Positions 16,828 through 25,278 of a DNA stretch of 64,000 bases are shown one piece after another (the first letter of the stretch is position 1; the number at the start of each line of letters is the position of its first letter). Source of the DNA: Paracoccus aestuarii (GTDB lineage: Bacteria; Pseudomonadota; Alphaproteobacteria; Rhodobacterales; Rhodobacteraceae); contig NZ_CP067170.1 in the NCBI RefSeq assembly GCF_028553885.1, positions 186,001 through 250,000 on the forward strand. Direction: 5' to 3'. The position numbers were made by a program, and so were the translations under genes. The notes under the pieces were generated by a model. That model did not search any database, was not told where the DNA came from, and saw nothing but the letters and a program-made list of their open reading frames with translations.

Positions 16828-17708
16828 TGCCGCACCTCCATTGCCGAGCGGAGCCCGTCGGCCAGCATGTTGAACGAGATCGAGACCATGAAGATCATCA
16901 GCCCCGGCAGCGCCGCGACCCAAGGCTGGACATAGATCGCCGTACGCAGCGTGTTCAGCATCAGCCCCCATTCCGGGTTCGGCGGCCGCACCCCCAGCCC
17001 CAGAAAGGACAGCCCCGAGGCCAGGATCATGCTGACCGCGATCAGCGATGTCGCATAGACGAAGATCGGCCCCAGCACATTGCCCAGCACATGCACCCGC
17101 AGGATGGTCAGCGCGCCTGCCCCCGATGCGCGCGCCGCCTCGATGAAATCCGACGACCGCAGCCGCGTCGTGACCGATTCCGCCACCCGTGCGATGGGCG
17201 GGATGAAGACGACGGTCAGCGAGAACAGCGCATTCCCCAGCCCCGCGCCAAGCGCCCCCGACAGGGCCACGGCCAGCAGGACCGAGGGAAAGGCGTAGAA
17301 CACGTCGATCGTCCGCATGATCAGCGTGTTGGTCCAGCCGCCCGCATAGCCCGCGACGATGCCGATGGCCGATCCGATGACGAAGGCCATGACCACCGGC
17401 GTCACCCCCATCAACAGCGACAGCCGACCGCCCCAGATCAGCCGCGACAGCATGTCCCGGCCCAGCTCATCCGTGCCGAGGGGGTGGCCCTCGGTCCCGA
17501 TGGGCTTCAGGCGGTTGATCATCCGCCCCTCCAGCGGGTCCATCGGCGCGATCAGCGGGGCCAGGATCGCCGCCAGCACGATCAGGCCCAGCACCATGGC
17601 CGCGCCCATCGCGGTGCGGTCACGACGCAGCCGCGCGCCGACATTGCGCCAATAGCCCGCGCTGCGGACGGGGGCGGTGGGGGCCAGGCCCAGGGTCGCG
17701 TCAGCCAT
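16824..17708 (-). CDS. Dipeptide-type ABC permease (DppC-like), uronate island
   Basis: A 294-residue inner-membrane permease with about six membrane segments. The N-terminal cytoplasmic part with RRDRTAMGAAMVLGLIVLAAILAPLIAP, then HPLGTDELGRDMLSRLIWGGRLSLLMG, is the DppC signature. The EAA coupling loop reads FIEAARASGAGALTILRVHVLGNVLGPI, and SFLGLGVRPPNPEWGLML follows. It overlaps the DppF-like gene by four bases and lies four bases after the DppB-like gene. Confidence 0.92.
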   Translation of the reverse strand: MADATLGLAPTAPVRSAGYWRNVGARLRRDRTAMGAAMVLGLIVLAAILAPLIAPMDPLEGRMINRLKPIGTEGHPLGTDELGRDMLSRLIWGGRLSLLMGVTPVVMAFVIGSAIGIVAGYAGGWTNTLIMRTIDVFYAFPSVLLAVALSGALGAGLGNALFSLTVVFIPPIARVAESVTTRLRSSDFIEAARASGAGALTILRVHVLGNVLGPIFVYATSLIAVSMILASGLSFLGLGVRPPNPEWGLMLNTLRTAIYVQPWVAALPGLMIFMVSISFNMLADGLRSAMEVRQ

Positions 17709-17712
17709 GGCT

Positions 17713-18663
17713 TTACCTCTTGATGCGGGGGTCGAGCGCGCTTTGCATCACGTCGACGATCAGGTTCAGGATGACGAAGAACATCGCCAGCACGAGGATC
17801 GTGCCCTGCAACAGCGGCAGGTCGCGCTGGAAGATGGCCGAATTCAGCAGCATCCCGGTGCCGGGCCAGCTGAAGACCGTCTCGATCAGGATCGACCCGC
17901 CCAGCAGGTATCCCAGCTGGACGCCCATCACCGCCAGCGCGGTCGGGGCGGCGTTCTTGACAACATGGCGGAACACGCCCCATTCCGACAGGCCCCGCGC
18001 GCGCAGCCCGATGACGAATTCCTGGGCCAGGATCTCCGACACAAGCGCCCGGACGGTGCGGGCGATGATGCCCATGGGGATCACGCTCATGGTGATGGCG
18101 GGCAGGATCATGTAGCTCAGATGCTCCAGGTCCAGCCGCCATTGCCCGGATCCGCCCGGCCCCGCCCCCGCCGCGGGCAGCCAGCCCAGCTGGGCGGAAA
18201 AGACGATGACCAGCACCATCCCCAGCCAGTAATGCGGCACCGAGACGCCGAAGACCGCCGCCGCCGAAGCCGCCTTGTCCAAGGGCGAATTCGCGAAATA
18301 CCCCGCGACGAAGCCGAAGAGGCTGCCCAGCAGAAACCCGATCACCGTCGCGACCGAGGCCAGCATCAGCGTGTTGCCCACCGCGCGCATCACCTCGGTG
18401 GTGACGGGGCGGCCGGTCGCGATCGAGGTGCCCAGATCGCCTTGCACCGCGCGGCCCAGCCACAGCAGGAACTGTTCGACATAGCTGCGATCGAAGCCAT
18501 AGAGGACCATCAGCCGTTCCTGCAGCGCGACCGAGGCATCGGCCGGCAGGATCGAGATCAGGGGATCGCCCGGCGAGATATGGACCAAGGCGAAACAGAC
18601 CACCGACACGCCCAGCAGCACGGGCAGGGTCAGGATGATCCGGCGGATCGTATAGGCGAGCAT
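17713..18663 (-). CDS. Dipeptide-type ABC permease (DppB-like), uronate island
   Basis: A 316-residue permease beginning YTIRRIILTLPVLLGVSVVCFALVHISPGDP, the standard DppB/OppB start, with an EAA loop in FVIGLRARGLSEWGVFRHVVKNAA and SWPGTGMLLNSAIFQRDLPLLQG near the end. Five to six hydrophobic segments are visible. The gene follows the solute-binding protein gene after a 55-base gap that carries a strong hairpin, which may lower expression of the permease relative to the binding protein. Confidence 0.92.
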   Translation of the reverse strand: MLAYTIRRIILTLPVLLGVSVVCFALVHISPGDPLISILPADASVALQERLMVLYGFDRSYVEQFLLWLGRAVQGDLGTSIATGRPVTTEVMRAVGNTLMLASVATVIGFLLGSLFGFVAGYFANSPLDKAASAAAVFGVSVPHYWLGMVLVIVFSAQLGWLPAAGAGPGGSGQWRLDLEHLSYMILPAITMSVIPMGIIARTVRALVSEILAQEFVIGLRARGLSEWGVFRHVVKNAAPTALAVMGVQLGYLLGGSILIETVFSWPGTGMLLNSAIFQRDLPLLQGTILVLAMFFVILNLIVDVMQSALDPRIKR

Positions 18664-18684
18664 CGGCTGTCCCCCGCGGGTTCG

Positions 18685-18714
18685 GCGCCCCCCGGCCCAC
18701 GGCCAGGGGGGCGC
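18685..18714 (-). other. Intercistronic hairpin after the solute-binding protein gene
   Basis: Perfect nine-base arms GCGCCCCCC (18685-18693) and GGGGGGCGC (18706-18714) enclose an inner GGCC-CAC-GGCC stem. It begins four bases past the binding-protein stop in the direction of transcription. There is no T-run after it, so it is more likely an mRNA-stabilising or attenuating structure than an intrinsic terminator. Confidence 0.6.
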
Positions 18715-18718
18715 GGGA

Positions 18719-20347
18719 TCACTGCATGTCCATCGGCGCGATGTCGATGAACCAGCTGCGCGGCTGCACCACGCCCGTCACCCGGTCCGACATGGCGCGC
18801 GGGCCGGTGTCATGGGCGACCCAGACAAAGGGCGCCTCCTCGACGATGCGGGCGTGCAGGCGGGCCAAGGCCGCGTCGCGCTCCTCGGGTTCAAAGCTGG
18901 TGCGGGCATCCTCGATCAGGGCGTCGATCTCGTCATTGCCGAAATGGCCCCAGTTGTTCGAGACCGGCGGAAAGGCCTTGGTCGAGGTGAAGCGCACCAT
19001 CGCGAAGAACGGGTCCATCGTGGCGAAGGTCACGTTGATCGCGTTGGCCCCGGCGGCGCTGTCATCCTTTGCGCCGCGGCGCCAGTTGGTGAAGACGGTG
19101 TTCCATTCGATCACGTCCAGCTCGACGTCGAAATAACACTCGCGCAGCGCCTGCTGCAGATATTCGTTCATCGGGATGGGCTGCATCTGCCCCGAGCCCG
19201 AGGCCGAGGTCTGGACCTTGACCCGCACCGGGTTTTCCGCCGAATAGCCGGCCTCGGTCATCAGGCGCTGCGCCTCGTCCAGGTCATAGCGGATGTCAAA
19301 GGACGGGTTGCCCCACCAGGGATGTTCGGGATCGACCGTGCCCTTGGGGATGCCCATGTAGCCGCCCAGCAGGATCTGCAACTCTTCGCGGTCAAAGCAC
19401 AGGTTCGCGGCATGGCGCACCCGCCGGTCCAGCCAGGGCGAGCCCTCGGCAAAGGACAGCTGCCACGGCCAGACATGAGGCTGGGGGTTGGAATGGATGG
19501 TGAAGCCGCGCGACTCGATCTGGGGGATGGCGTCGGGGGCGGGCGCCTCGATCCAGTCGACCTGACCCGACAGCAGGGCGGCGGTGCGGGCATTCGCCTC
19601 GGGCAGGGGGACCAGCACGACGCCGTCCAGCCTGGGCGTGCGGGCGGGGTTCCAGTAATCCGCGTTCGGCGCCAGCTCCAGCCGCTCGCGCGGGGAAAAG
19701 GCGGTGACGCGGAACGGCCCGGACCCCGAGGGATCGGCGGCGAAGGCCGCCCAGGCCGCCTCGGCATCGCCGGTCTCGTCGAACTTGGCCTGCCAATGGC
19801 TGGGCGAGGCCATGAACAGGTTCGTCAGGTTGAAGGGCAGAAAGCTGTCGGGCTCGGATGTGGTCAGCTCGACCGTGAATTCGTCGATGGCGCGCGCGCC
19901 TGTCAGGGTCGGCATGCGCGATGCGGTGACGCCCACCTGGCTGGCGTCGAAATGGGGGGCGTCCTCGTTCAGGACCTTCTCCACGTTCCAGACGACGGCC
20001 TCGGCGTTGAAGGGGCTGCCGTCATGGAAGGTCACGTCGTCGCGCAGGGTGAAGGTCCAGCGGGTGCTGTCCTCGGGGTCGACCGCCCATTCCGTCGCCA
20101 GCGAGGGGATGATGACCGACGGCTCGTCTGCCTTGGACAGGTCCCAGGCCGTCAGGCTGTCATAGATGGTCATGCCGGTGAAGCGGTTGCCCTCGAACCC
20201 CTGGTCGGGCTGGCCCAGGGTGCGGGGGATGTCGGCGGCGGTCATGCCGATGCGCAGGATCCGGTCCTGCGCCAAGGCCGTGACCGGGACGGTCAGGACC
20301 GAACCGGCAAGACAGGCGGCGATCAGGCGCGACAATCGGGATGCCAT
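18719..20347 (-). CDS. Dipeptide-type ABC solute-binding protein, uronate island
   Basis: A 542-residue periplasmic protein of the SBP_bac_5 family. The signal peptide spans roughly residues 1-27 (basic start, hydrophobic core, VTALAQD cleavage region). Family features include IYDSLTAWD, LATEWAVDPEDSTRWTFTLRDDVTFHDGSPFNAEAVVWNVEKVL, VDWIEAPAPDAIPQI and the C-terminal half with WNTVFTNWRRG. I chose the ATG at 20347 because AAAGGA lies upstream at proper spacing. It heads the ABC operon and follows uxaA on the same strand after 207 bases. Family members bind peptides, nickel or oligosaccharides; neighbours favour oligouronides. Confidence 0.9.
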   Translation of the reverse strand: MASRLSRLIAACLAGSVLTVPVTALAQDRILRIGMTAADIPRTLGQPDQGFEGNRFTGMTIYDSLTAWDLSKADEPSVIIPSLATEWAVDPEDSTRWTFTLRDDVTFHDGSPFNAEAVVWNVEKVLNEDAPHFDASQVGVTASRMPTLTGARAIDEFTVELTTSEPDSFLPFNLTNLFMASPSHWQAKFDETGDAEAAWAAFAADPSGSGPFRVTAFSPRERLELAPNADYWNPARTPRLDGVVLVPLPEANARTAALLSGQVDWIEAPAPDAIPQIESRGFTIHSNPQPHVWPWQLSFAEGSPWLDRRVRHAANLCFDREELQILLGGYMGIPKGTVDPEHPWWGNPSFDIRYDLDEAQRLMTEAGYSAENPVRVKVQTSASGSGQMQPIPMNEYLQQALRECYFDVELDVIEWNTVFTNWRRGAKDDSAAGANAINVTFATMDPFFAMVRFTSTKAFPPVSNNWGHFGNDEIDALIEDARTSFEPEERDAALARLHARIVEEAPFVWVAHDTGPRAMSDRVTGVVQPRSWFIDIAPMDMQ

Positions 20348-20402
20348 GGGCTTTTTCCTTTCGACAAGGCCGGGCGGGCCAGCAAGGCTGATTGAGAACA
20401 AG

Positions 20403-20414
20403 ATTGTTAACAAT
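20403..20414. promoter_or_regulatory. Palindrome ATTGTTAACAAT upstream of the ABC operon
   Basis: A perfect 12-base palindrome, AT-rich in a GC-rich context, lies 56 bases upstream of the binding-protein start codon. It is a reasonable operator candidate for control of the ABC importer. It does not match the CTAATATG-type site of uxuA and uxaC, so a different regulator may be involved. I could not define a convincing −10/−35 pair around it. Confidence 0.45.
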
Positions 20415-20554
20415 GCCGACGCTGTCGAAACCGCCGGGGCCGGTCAAAGGGAAACGGCCCCTGATGCGGGCTGTGGCCGGGGGAAACCGATACCGCCCGA
20501 TCCCGCGCCACCCTGCCCCGCGATCCGCCGCAATTCAGGGCAGCGGGGAAAGGC

Positions 20555-22030
20555 CTACATCACCGCGCCGATCTGCCAGGGCTGGAATTCACTGTCGCCC
20601 AGGCCCAAGGCCTCGCTGCGGGTCGTGCGGCCCGATGCGGTGGCCAGGATCAGATCGACGATCTGGCGGCCCTTGGTCTGCAGGTCGATGCCGGTCAGCA
20701 CATCGCCGCAATTCAGGTCCATGTCGTCGCGCATCGCTGCGAACAGCGCGTCATTCGTGGCCAGCTTGATCGTCGGCGCGGGTTTCGATCCGAAGGCCGA
20801 TCCGCGCCCCGTGGTGAAGACGATCAGCTGCGCGCCCCCCGCGATCTGGCCCGTGACCGAGACCGGGTCATATCCGGGCGTGTCCATGAAATTCAGCCCC
20901 GGCGCGGTGATCGGCTGGCCGTAATCCAGCACCGCGTTCAGGGGCGTGCCCCCGGCCTTGGCGACCGCGCCGAGCGATTTCTCCAGGATCGTGGTCAGCC
21001 CGCCCGCCTTGTTGCCGGGGCTGGGATTGTTGTCCAGCGAGGCGCCGTGCATGGCGGCATACCCCTCCCACCAGCGCAGGCGTTCGGCCAGGCGGCTGGC
21101 CACCTCGGGGCTGGCGGCGCGGTCCAGCAGCAGGCGTTCGGCGCCGTGGATCTCGGGCGTCTCGGACAGGACGACCGATGCGCCCTGCGCGGCCAGGATG
21201 TCGCTGGCCACGCCCAATGCCGGGTTGGCGGTGATCCCCGAAAACCCGTCCGAGCCGCCGCATTGCAGCCCGATGCGCAGCGCGCGGGCGGGCGCGGGCG
21301 CGCGGCGGATGGCATTCACTTCGGGCAGCATGGCGCGCAGGCGGGTCTTGATCGCCTCGATCGTGGCGCGGGTGCCGCCATTGTCCTGGATGGTCAGGCC
21401 GTGAAACCGCGCGGCCTGCCCCAGGTCCTGTTTCATGCGGGCGATCTGCATGACCTCGCAGCCCAAGCCCACAAACAGCGCCGCGCCGACATTCGGATGG
21501 CCGGCATGGCCCGTCAGCACCCGCTGCAGCGCCTGCCAGCCCGGCCCGTGATCGGCCATGCCGCAGCCCGTGCCATGGGCAAAGGCGGCGATGCCGTCCA
21601 CGTTGGGATAATCGGCCAAGCTGCCTTCGGCCTCGATCTCCTGGGCGGCGCGGCGGATGACGGTGGCCGAACAGTTCACCGTGGCGACCAGCGCGATGTA
21701 ATTGCGCGTGCCCACCTGACCGCCCGGCCGGTGATAGCCCTGAAAGCCGAGCGCCGGGCCGCGATGGCGGTCCAGCACGGCGCGCGCGGCCTCCAGCCCC
21801 GATCCGGGACGGTGGCTGCGGTCGTGATCGCCGAAGGCGCAGTTATGGCCGTGGACGTGATCGCCGGGCGCGATGTCGCAGGTCGCATAGCCGATGATCT
21901 GGCCGTATTTCACCACCGCCTGACCCCGCGCCATCGCGCGGCGGGCGATCTTGTGCCCGGCGGGGGCCGGGCCCCGCGCGGTCAGGATCGCCACCGTATC
22001 GGCGGGGTTCAGAACCAAGGGATCAGCCAT
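20555..22030 (-). CDS. uxaA: Altronate dehydratase
   Basis: A 491-residue enzyme that dehydrates D-altronate to 2-keto-3-deoxygluconate in the galacturonate branch. It has the N-terminal SAF-type domain (residues about 1-90, ending GDHVHGHNC) and the main UxaA domain with GYHRPGGQVGTRNYIALVATVNCSATV, GTGCGM, LGCEVMQI, QCGGSDGFSGITANPALG and FMDTPGYDPVSVTGQIAGGAQ. Full length for the family. It overlaps uxuB by eight bases and is the last enzyme gene of the long minus-strand unit starting at uxaC. Confidence 0.95.
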   Translation of the reverse strand: MADPLVLNPADTVAILTARGPAPAGHKIARRAMARGQAVVKYGQIIGYATCDIAPGDHVHGHNCAFGDHDRSHRPGSGLEAARAVLDRHRGPALGFQGYHRPGGQVGTRNYIALVATVNCSATVIRRAAQEIEAEGSLADYPNVDGIAAFAHGTGCGMADHGPGWQALQRVLTGHAGHPNVGAALFVGLGCEVMQIARMKQDLGQAARFHGLTIQDNGGTRATIEAIKTRLRAMLPEVNAIRRAPAPARALRIGLQCGGSDGFSGITANPALGVASDILAAQGASVVLSETPEIHGAERLLLDRAASPEVASRLAERLRWWEGYAAMHGASLDNNPSPGNKAGGLTTILEKSLGAVAKAGGTPLNAVLDYGQPITAPGLNFMDTPGYDPVSVTGQIAGGAQLIVFTTGRGSAFGSKPAPTIKLATNDALFAAMRDDMDLNCGDVLTGIDLQTKGRQIVDLILATASGRTTRSEALGLGDSEFQPWQIGAVM

Positions 22031-23453
22031 GCGCAGCCACCGACGCGCGCGCGCCGTCGCGGATCAGCCCCTCCAGCGCCGCCGTCAGATCGGCCGCGAA
22101 GCCCGGATCGTCGCGCAGGGCGGCGGGAAAGACCTGGGCCAGCGACAGGAACCCTGCGACCGTCCGCGCCGGGTCGTCCTGCCACAGCGCGGCCAGCCGG
22201 GGGGCCAGCGGGTCCTTGACCTCGATCGCCGCGCCGTCCTCGTCCCGCCCCGAGGCATAGCGCATCCAGGCCGCCACCGCCAAGGTCAGCCCCGGCACCG
22301 CCCGCCCCGCCGCGCGGCCCTCGGCGATGGTGCCGAGGATGCGCTGCGGCAGCTTCTGGCTGCCATCCATCGCGATCTGCCACGTGCGGTGGCGGATCGC
22401 GGGATTGGCATAGCGGGCGGCCAGCGCCTCCGCATAGGCGGCCAGATCCTCGCCCGGCGGGGGGGTCAGCGCGGGGATGATCTCGGCCCGCCAGAGCCTG
22501 CGGACAAAACCCGCGAAGACCGGGTCGGCCACCGTGTCGGCGATCGTCTCATGTCCCGCCAGATAGCCCAGATAGGCGAGGCTGGAATGGGTGCCGTTCA
22601 GCATCCGCAGCTTCATATGCTCGAAGGGGGTGACGTCCTTCACTAGTTGCACGCCCACCGCGCCCAGATCGGGGCGGCCGGCGCAGAAATCGTCCTCGAC
22701 CACCCATTGGCGGAAGGGTTCGTGCATCACGGGCGCCTCGTCGCGGGTGCCGGTCAGCGCCGCCAGCCGGTCCAGATCGGCGGGGGTCGTCGCGGGCACG
22801 ATCCGGTCCACCATGGTCGCGGGGAACGCCCCCTCGGCCGCGATCCAGTCGGCGAGTGCGGGGTCGATCAGGCGGGCCAGATCCAGCACCACGCCGCGCA
22901 CCACGCGGCCGTTCTCCGGCAGGTTGTCGCAGCAGAGCACCGTGAAGGGCGGCAGGCCCCGGTCGCGGCGCGCGGCCAGCGCCCGGACCAGAAAGCCCGG
23001 CGCGGAACGGGGCAGCGGGTGGTCCAGATCATGCCGGATGTCGGGATGATCGGCGTTCAGCCTGCCCGTCGCGGGTTCGTGGCAATAGCCCTTTTCGGTC
23101 ACGGTCAGGCTGACGATCTTGACCGAGGGCGCGGCCATCGCGTCCAGCACGGCCTGCGGATCCTCGGGCGCGACCAGCACATCGCGCAGCACGGTCACGA
23201 CCTGCGGGGTCTCGCCCTCGGGGCCCAGCTCCAGCGCGGTATAGGCCCAGCCCTGCGGCGCCAGCCGGTCGCGCGTGCCGGGCGATTGCAGCGAGACGCC
23301 GATGATCCCCCAATCGCCGCCCGACCGGGCCATGGCCTCGGCCACGAAGATCGCCCCATGCGCGCGGAAGAAGGCGCCGAGGCCCAGATGGACGATGCCC
23401 GCGGGGGCCTCGGACGGGATGCGGGTCAGTCTAGCGGGCAAGCCAGCCTCCAT
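22023..23453 (-). CDS. uxuB: D-mannonate oxidoreductase / fructuronate reductase (mannitol dehydrogenase family)
   Basis: A 476-residue NAD(H)-dependent long-chain dehydrogenase that interconverts fructuronate and mannonate. N-terminal GIVHLGLGAFFRAHGAIFVAEAM is the nucleotide-binding start; DNLPENGRVVRG, VDRIVPATTP, WVVEDDFCAGRPDL and the catalytic-lysine region PFEHMKLRMLNGTHSSLAYLGYLAG are all family hallmarks. It overlaps kduD by 23 bases. It is the only hexuronate reductase in the window although altronate dehydratase is also encoded, so it may reduce tagaturonate as well; that is inference. Confidence 0.92.
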   Translation of the reverse strand: MEAGLPARLTRIPSEAPAGIVHLGLGAFFRAHGAIFVAEAMARSGGDWGIIGVSLQSPGTRDRLAPQGWAYTALELGPEGETPQVVTVLRDVLVAPEDPQAVLDAMAAPSVKIVSLTVTEKGYCHEPATGRLNADHPDIRHDLDHPLPRSAPGFLVRALAARRDRGLPPFTVLCCDNLPENGRVVRGVVLDLARLIDPALADWIAAEGAFPATMVDRIVPATTPADLDRLAALTGTRDEAPVMHEPFRQWVVEDDFCAGRPDLGAVGVQLVKDVTPFEHMKLRMLNGTHSSLAYLGYLAGHETIADTVADPVFAGFVRRLWRAEIIPALTPPPGEDLAAYAEALAARYANPAIRHRTWQIAMDGSQKLPQRILGTIAEGRAAGRAVPGLTLAVAAWMRYASGRDEDGAAIEVKDPLAPRLAALWQDDPARTVAGFLSLAQVFPAALRDDPGFAADLTAALEGLIRDGARASVAAHG

Positions 23454-24156
23454 CGACAGTGAGGATCGCGCCGTTGATATAGTCGGACGCAGGGGCCGCC
23501 AGGAAAACGGCGGTCTGGGCGATATCCTCGGGGCGGCCCCACCGGCCGGCGGGGATGCGGTCGAGGATCGCCTTGGAACGGTCGGGATCGGCGCGCAGCG
23601 CCTCGGTATTGGCGGTCTCGATATAGCCCGGCGCGATGGCGTTGACGTTCAGCCCGCGCGCGGCCCATTCATTGGCCATCAGCTTGGTCAGCCCTGCGAC
23701 GCCATGTTTGGACGCGGTGTAGGACGGCACCCGGATGCCGCCTTGAAAGCTTAGCAGGGACGCGATATTAATAATCTTGCCCATGCCCCTCGGCAGGGCG
23801 GCGCGGGCGAAGGCCTGGCAGGTGAAGAACAGCGCCTTGGCGTTCACATCCATCACCGCGTCCCAATCGGCCTCGGTGAAATCCACCGCGTCGTCGCGGC
23901 GAATGATGCCGGCATTGTTCACAAGGATGTCGATGCGCTGATCGGCAAACACATCGCGCGCGGCCATCGGGTCCGCGAAGTCCAGCCGTAGCGAACGGCC
24001 CGACCCCATCAGCGCCAGCGTTTCGTCGCAGTCACGCCGGCCCGCGGCGATGACATCGGCCCCCGCCTGCGCCAGCGCCACCGCGATGGCCTGCCCGATG
24101 CCGGTATTCGCGCCGGTCACCAGCGCGGTGCGGCCCTCAAGCGAAAAGGGGCTCAC
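23431..24156 (-). CDS. kduD: 2-deoxy-D-gluconate 3-dehydrogenase (KduD-type SDR)
   Basis: A 241-residue short-chain dehydrogenase that reduces 2,5-diketo-3-deoxygluconate to 2-keto-3-deoxygluconate. The cofactor motif TGANTGIGQAIA is near residues 13-24, NNAGI near 80, the catalytic Ser in INIASLLSFQGG and the YTASKHG active-site Tyr/Lys follow. LTVDGGW ends it as in KduD. The start is taken as GTG at 24156 because GGAGGA lies six bases upstream and the GTGA junction overlaps the kduI stop; the longer frame would overlap kduI coding sequence out of frame. Confidence 0.92.
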   Translation of the reverse strand: MSPFSLEGRTALVTGANTGIGQAIAVALAQAGADVIAAGRRDCDETLALMGSGRSLRLDFADPMAARDVFADQRIDILVNNAGIIRRDDAVDFTEADWDAVMDVNAKALFFTCQAFARAALPRGMGKIINIASLLSFQGGIRVPSYTASKHGVAGLTKLMANEWAARGLNVNAIAPGYIETANTEALRADPDRSKAILDRIPAGRWGRPEDIAQTAVFLAAPASDYINGAILTVDGGWLAR

Positions 24157-24977
24157 CGCAGGTCCTCCGGCTGGATGAAGTCCATGTCGGTATAGTCCAC
24201 GTTGTCCCCGGCCATGGCCCAGATGAAGGTATAGCCGCCGATCCCCGCGCCCGAATGGATCGACCAAGGGGGCGACAGCACCGCCTGTTCATTGGCGACG
24301 AAGAGGTGCCGCGTCTCTTGCGGCTCGCCCATCAGGTGCAGGACCCGCGCCTCGGGGGACATGCCGTGATAGAGATAGGCCTCCATCCGCCGGTCATGGA
24401 CATGGCTGGGAATGGTGTTCCAGACCGAGCCATCCTCCAGCGTGGTGTAACCCAGCACCAGCTGGCAGCTTTCCATCACCAGCGGGTGGATGAACTGTTT
24501 GATCGTGCGCTTGTTCGATGTTTCCACCGCGCCCATGTGGACATGCTTGGCCTCGGCCACCGTGACCAGCCGATGCGGCAGCGCCCGATGCGCGGGCGCC
24601 GAGGTCAGATAGAACCGCCCCTGCCCCGAAAACGTCACCGGCCCCGCACCCATGCCCAGATAAAGCACGTCCCCCTCGGCCATGTCCCAGCCCTGCCCCG
24701 CCGCCTCGACGCGGCCCGGGCCGCCGATGTTCACGACCCCCATCTCGCGGCGGTCGAGGAAGCCGGGCGTGCGCGTCTCGGGCACCACATCCAGCGTCAG
24801 CGGCGCGCCGTCCGGCACCGCGCCGCCGACCACGAAGCGGTCGTAATGGGTGTAGGTCAGGCGGATCTCGCCCGTGGCGAAAAGCCCCTCGACCAGGAAA
24901 TGGCGGCGCAGCGTCGCGGTGTCCATGGCTTTCGCATGGTCGGGATGGACCGCGTGGCGGGTCTCGACTTGGGTCAT
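24153..24977 (-). CDS. kduI: 5-keto-4-deoxyuronate isomerase (4-deoxy-L-threo-hexulose uronate isomerase)
   Basis: A 274-residue cupin enzyme converting 5-keto-4-deoxyuronate to 2,5-diketo-3-deoxygluconate. Strong KduI strings: HPDHAKAMDTATLRRHFLVE, GFLDRREMGVVNIGG, GDVLYLGMG, TSNKRTIKQFIHP, LEDGSVWNTIPSHVHDRRMEAYLYH with metal-binding histidines, and PPWSIHSGAGIGGYTFIWAMAGDN. Length is normal for the family. It lies between the KdgF-like cupin and kduD, the expected order of the pathway for unsaturated uronates released from pectin- or glycosaminoglycan-like polymers. Confidence 0.95.
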   Translation of the reverse strand: MTQVETRHAVHPDHAKAMDTATLRRHFLVEGLFATGEIRLTYTHYDRFVVGGAVPDGAPLTLDVVPETRTPGFLDRREMGVVNIGGPGRVEAAGQGWDMAEGDVLYLGMGAGPVTFSGQGRFYLTSAPAHRALPHRLVTVAEAKHVHMGAVETSNKRTIKQFIHPLVMESCQLVLGYTTLEDGSVWNTIPSHVHDRRMEAYLYHGMSPEARVLHLMGEPQETRHLFVANEQAVLSPPWSIHSGAGIGGYTFIWAMAGDNVDYTDMDFIQPEDLR

Positions 24978-24988
24978 CGGGGGGCCTT

Positions 24989-25270
24989 TCAGAGGAAATC
25001 GTCGCGGCGCGGCGTGAAGCTGTCGATCAACACGCCCGCCTCCAGACACAGGCAGCCATGTTCGGCGCCCGAGGGGATGATGAAGGCGTCGCCCGGCCCC
25101 ACCTCGGACGGCTGGCCGTCGATGGTGAAGCGGTAGCGGCCCGACTGCACATAGGTGGACTGCACATGCGGGTGGCTGTGCAGCGCGCCCCTGTCGCCCG
25201 CCGCAAAGGCGAAGCGGACGACCATCAGCTCGGGCGCATGGGCCAGGACGGTGCGGACGGGATCGGGCAT
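24989..25270 (-). CDS. kdgF: Small cupin protein, KdgF-like
   Basis: A 93-residue single-domain cupin. Cupin motif 1 reads as HSHPHVQSTYVQSGRY with metal-ligand histidines and motif 2 as GDAFIIPSGAEHGCLC. KdgF proteins catalyse ring-opening of 4,5-unsaturated uronates ahead of KduI and have this size and fold. Location directly before kduI (11-base gap) and after the TRAP importer supports the KdgF role; sequence alone would only say cupin. A regulatory or other sugar-acid isomerase role cannot be excluded. Confidence 0.78.
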   Translation of the reverse strand: MPDPVRTVLAHAPELMVVRFAFAAGDRGALHSHPHVQSTYVQSGRYRFTIDGQPSEVGPGDAFIIPSGAEHGCLCLEAGVLIDSFTPRRDDFL

Positions 25271-25278
25271 GGGGGACC

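Noticed and set aside
18664..18718. Intrinsic terminator ending a separate binding-protein transcript
   Set aside because: The hairpin is strong but lacks a T-run, and the permease genes downstream have no promoter that I can see; annotated as an intercistronic hairpin instead.
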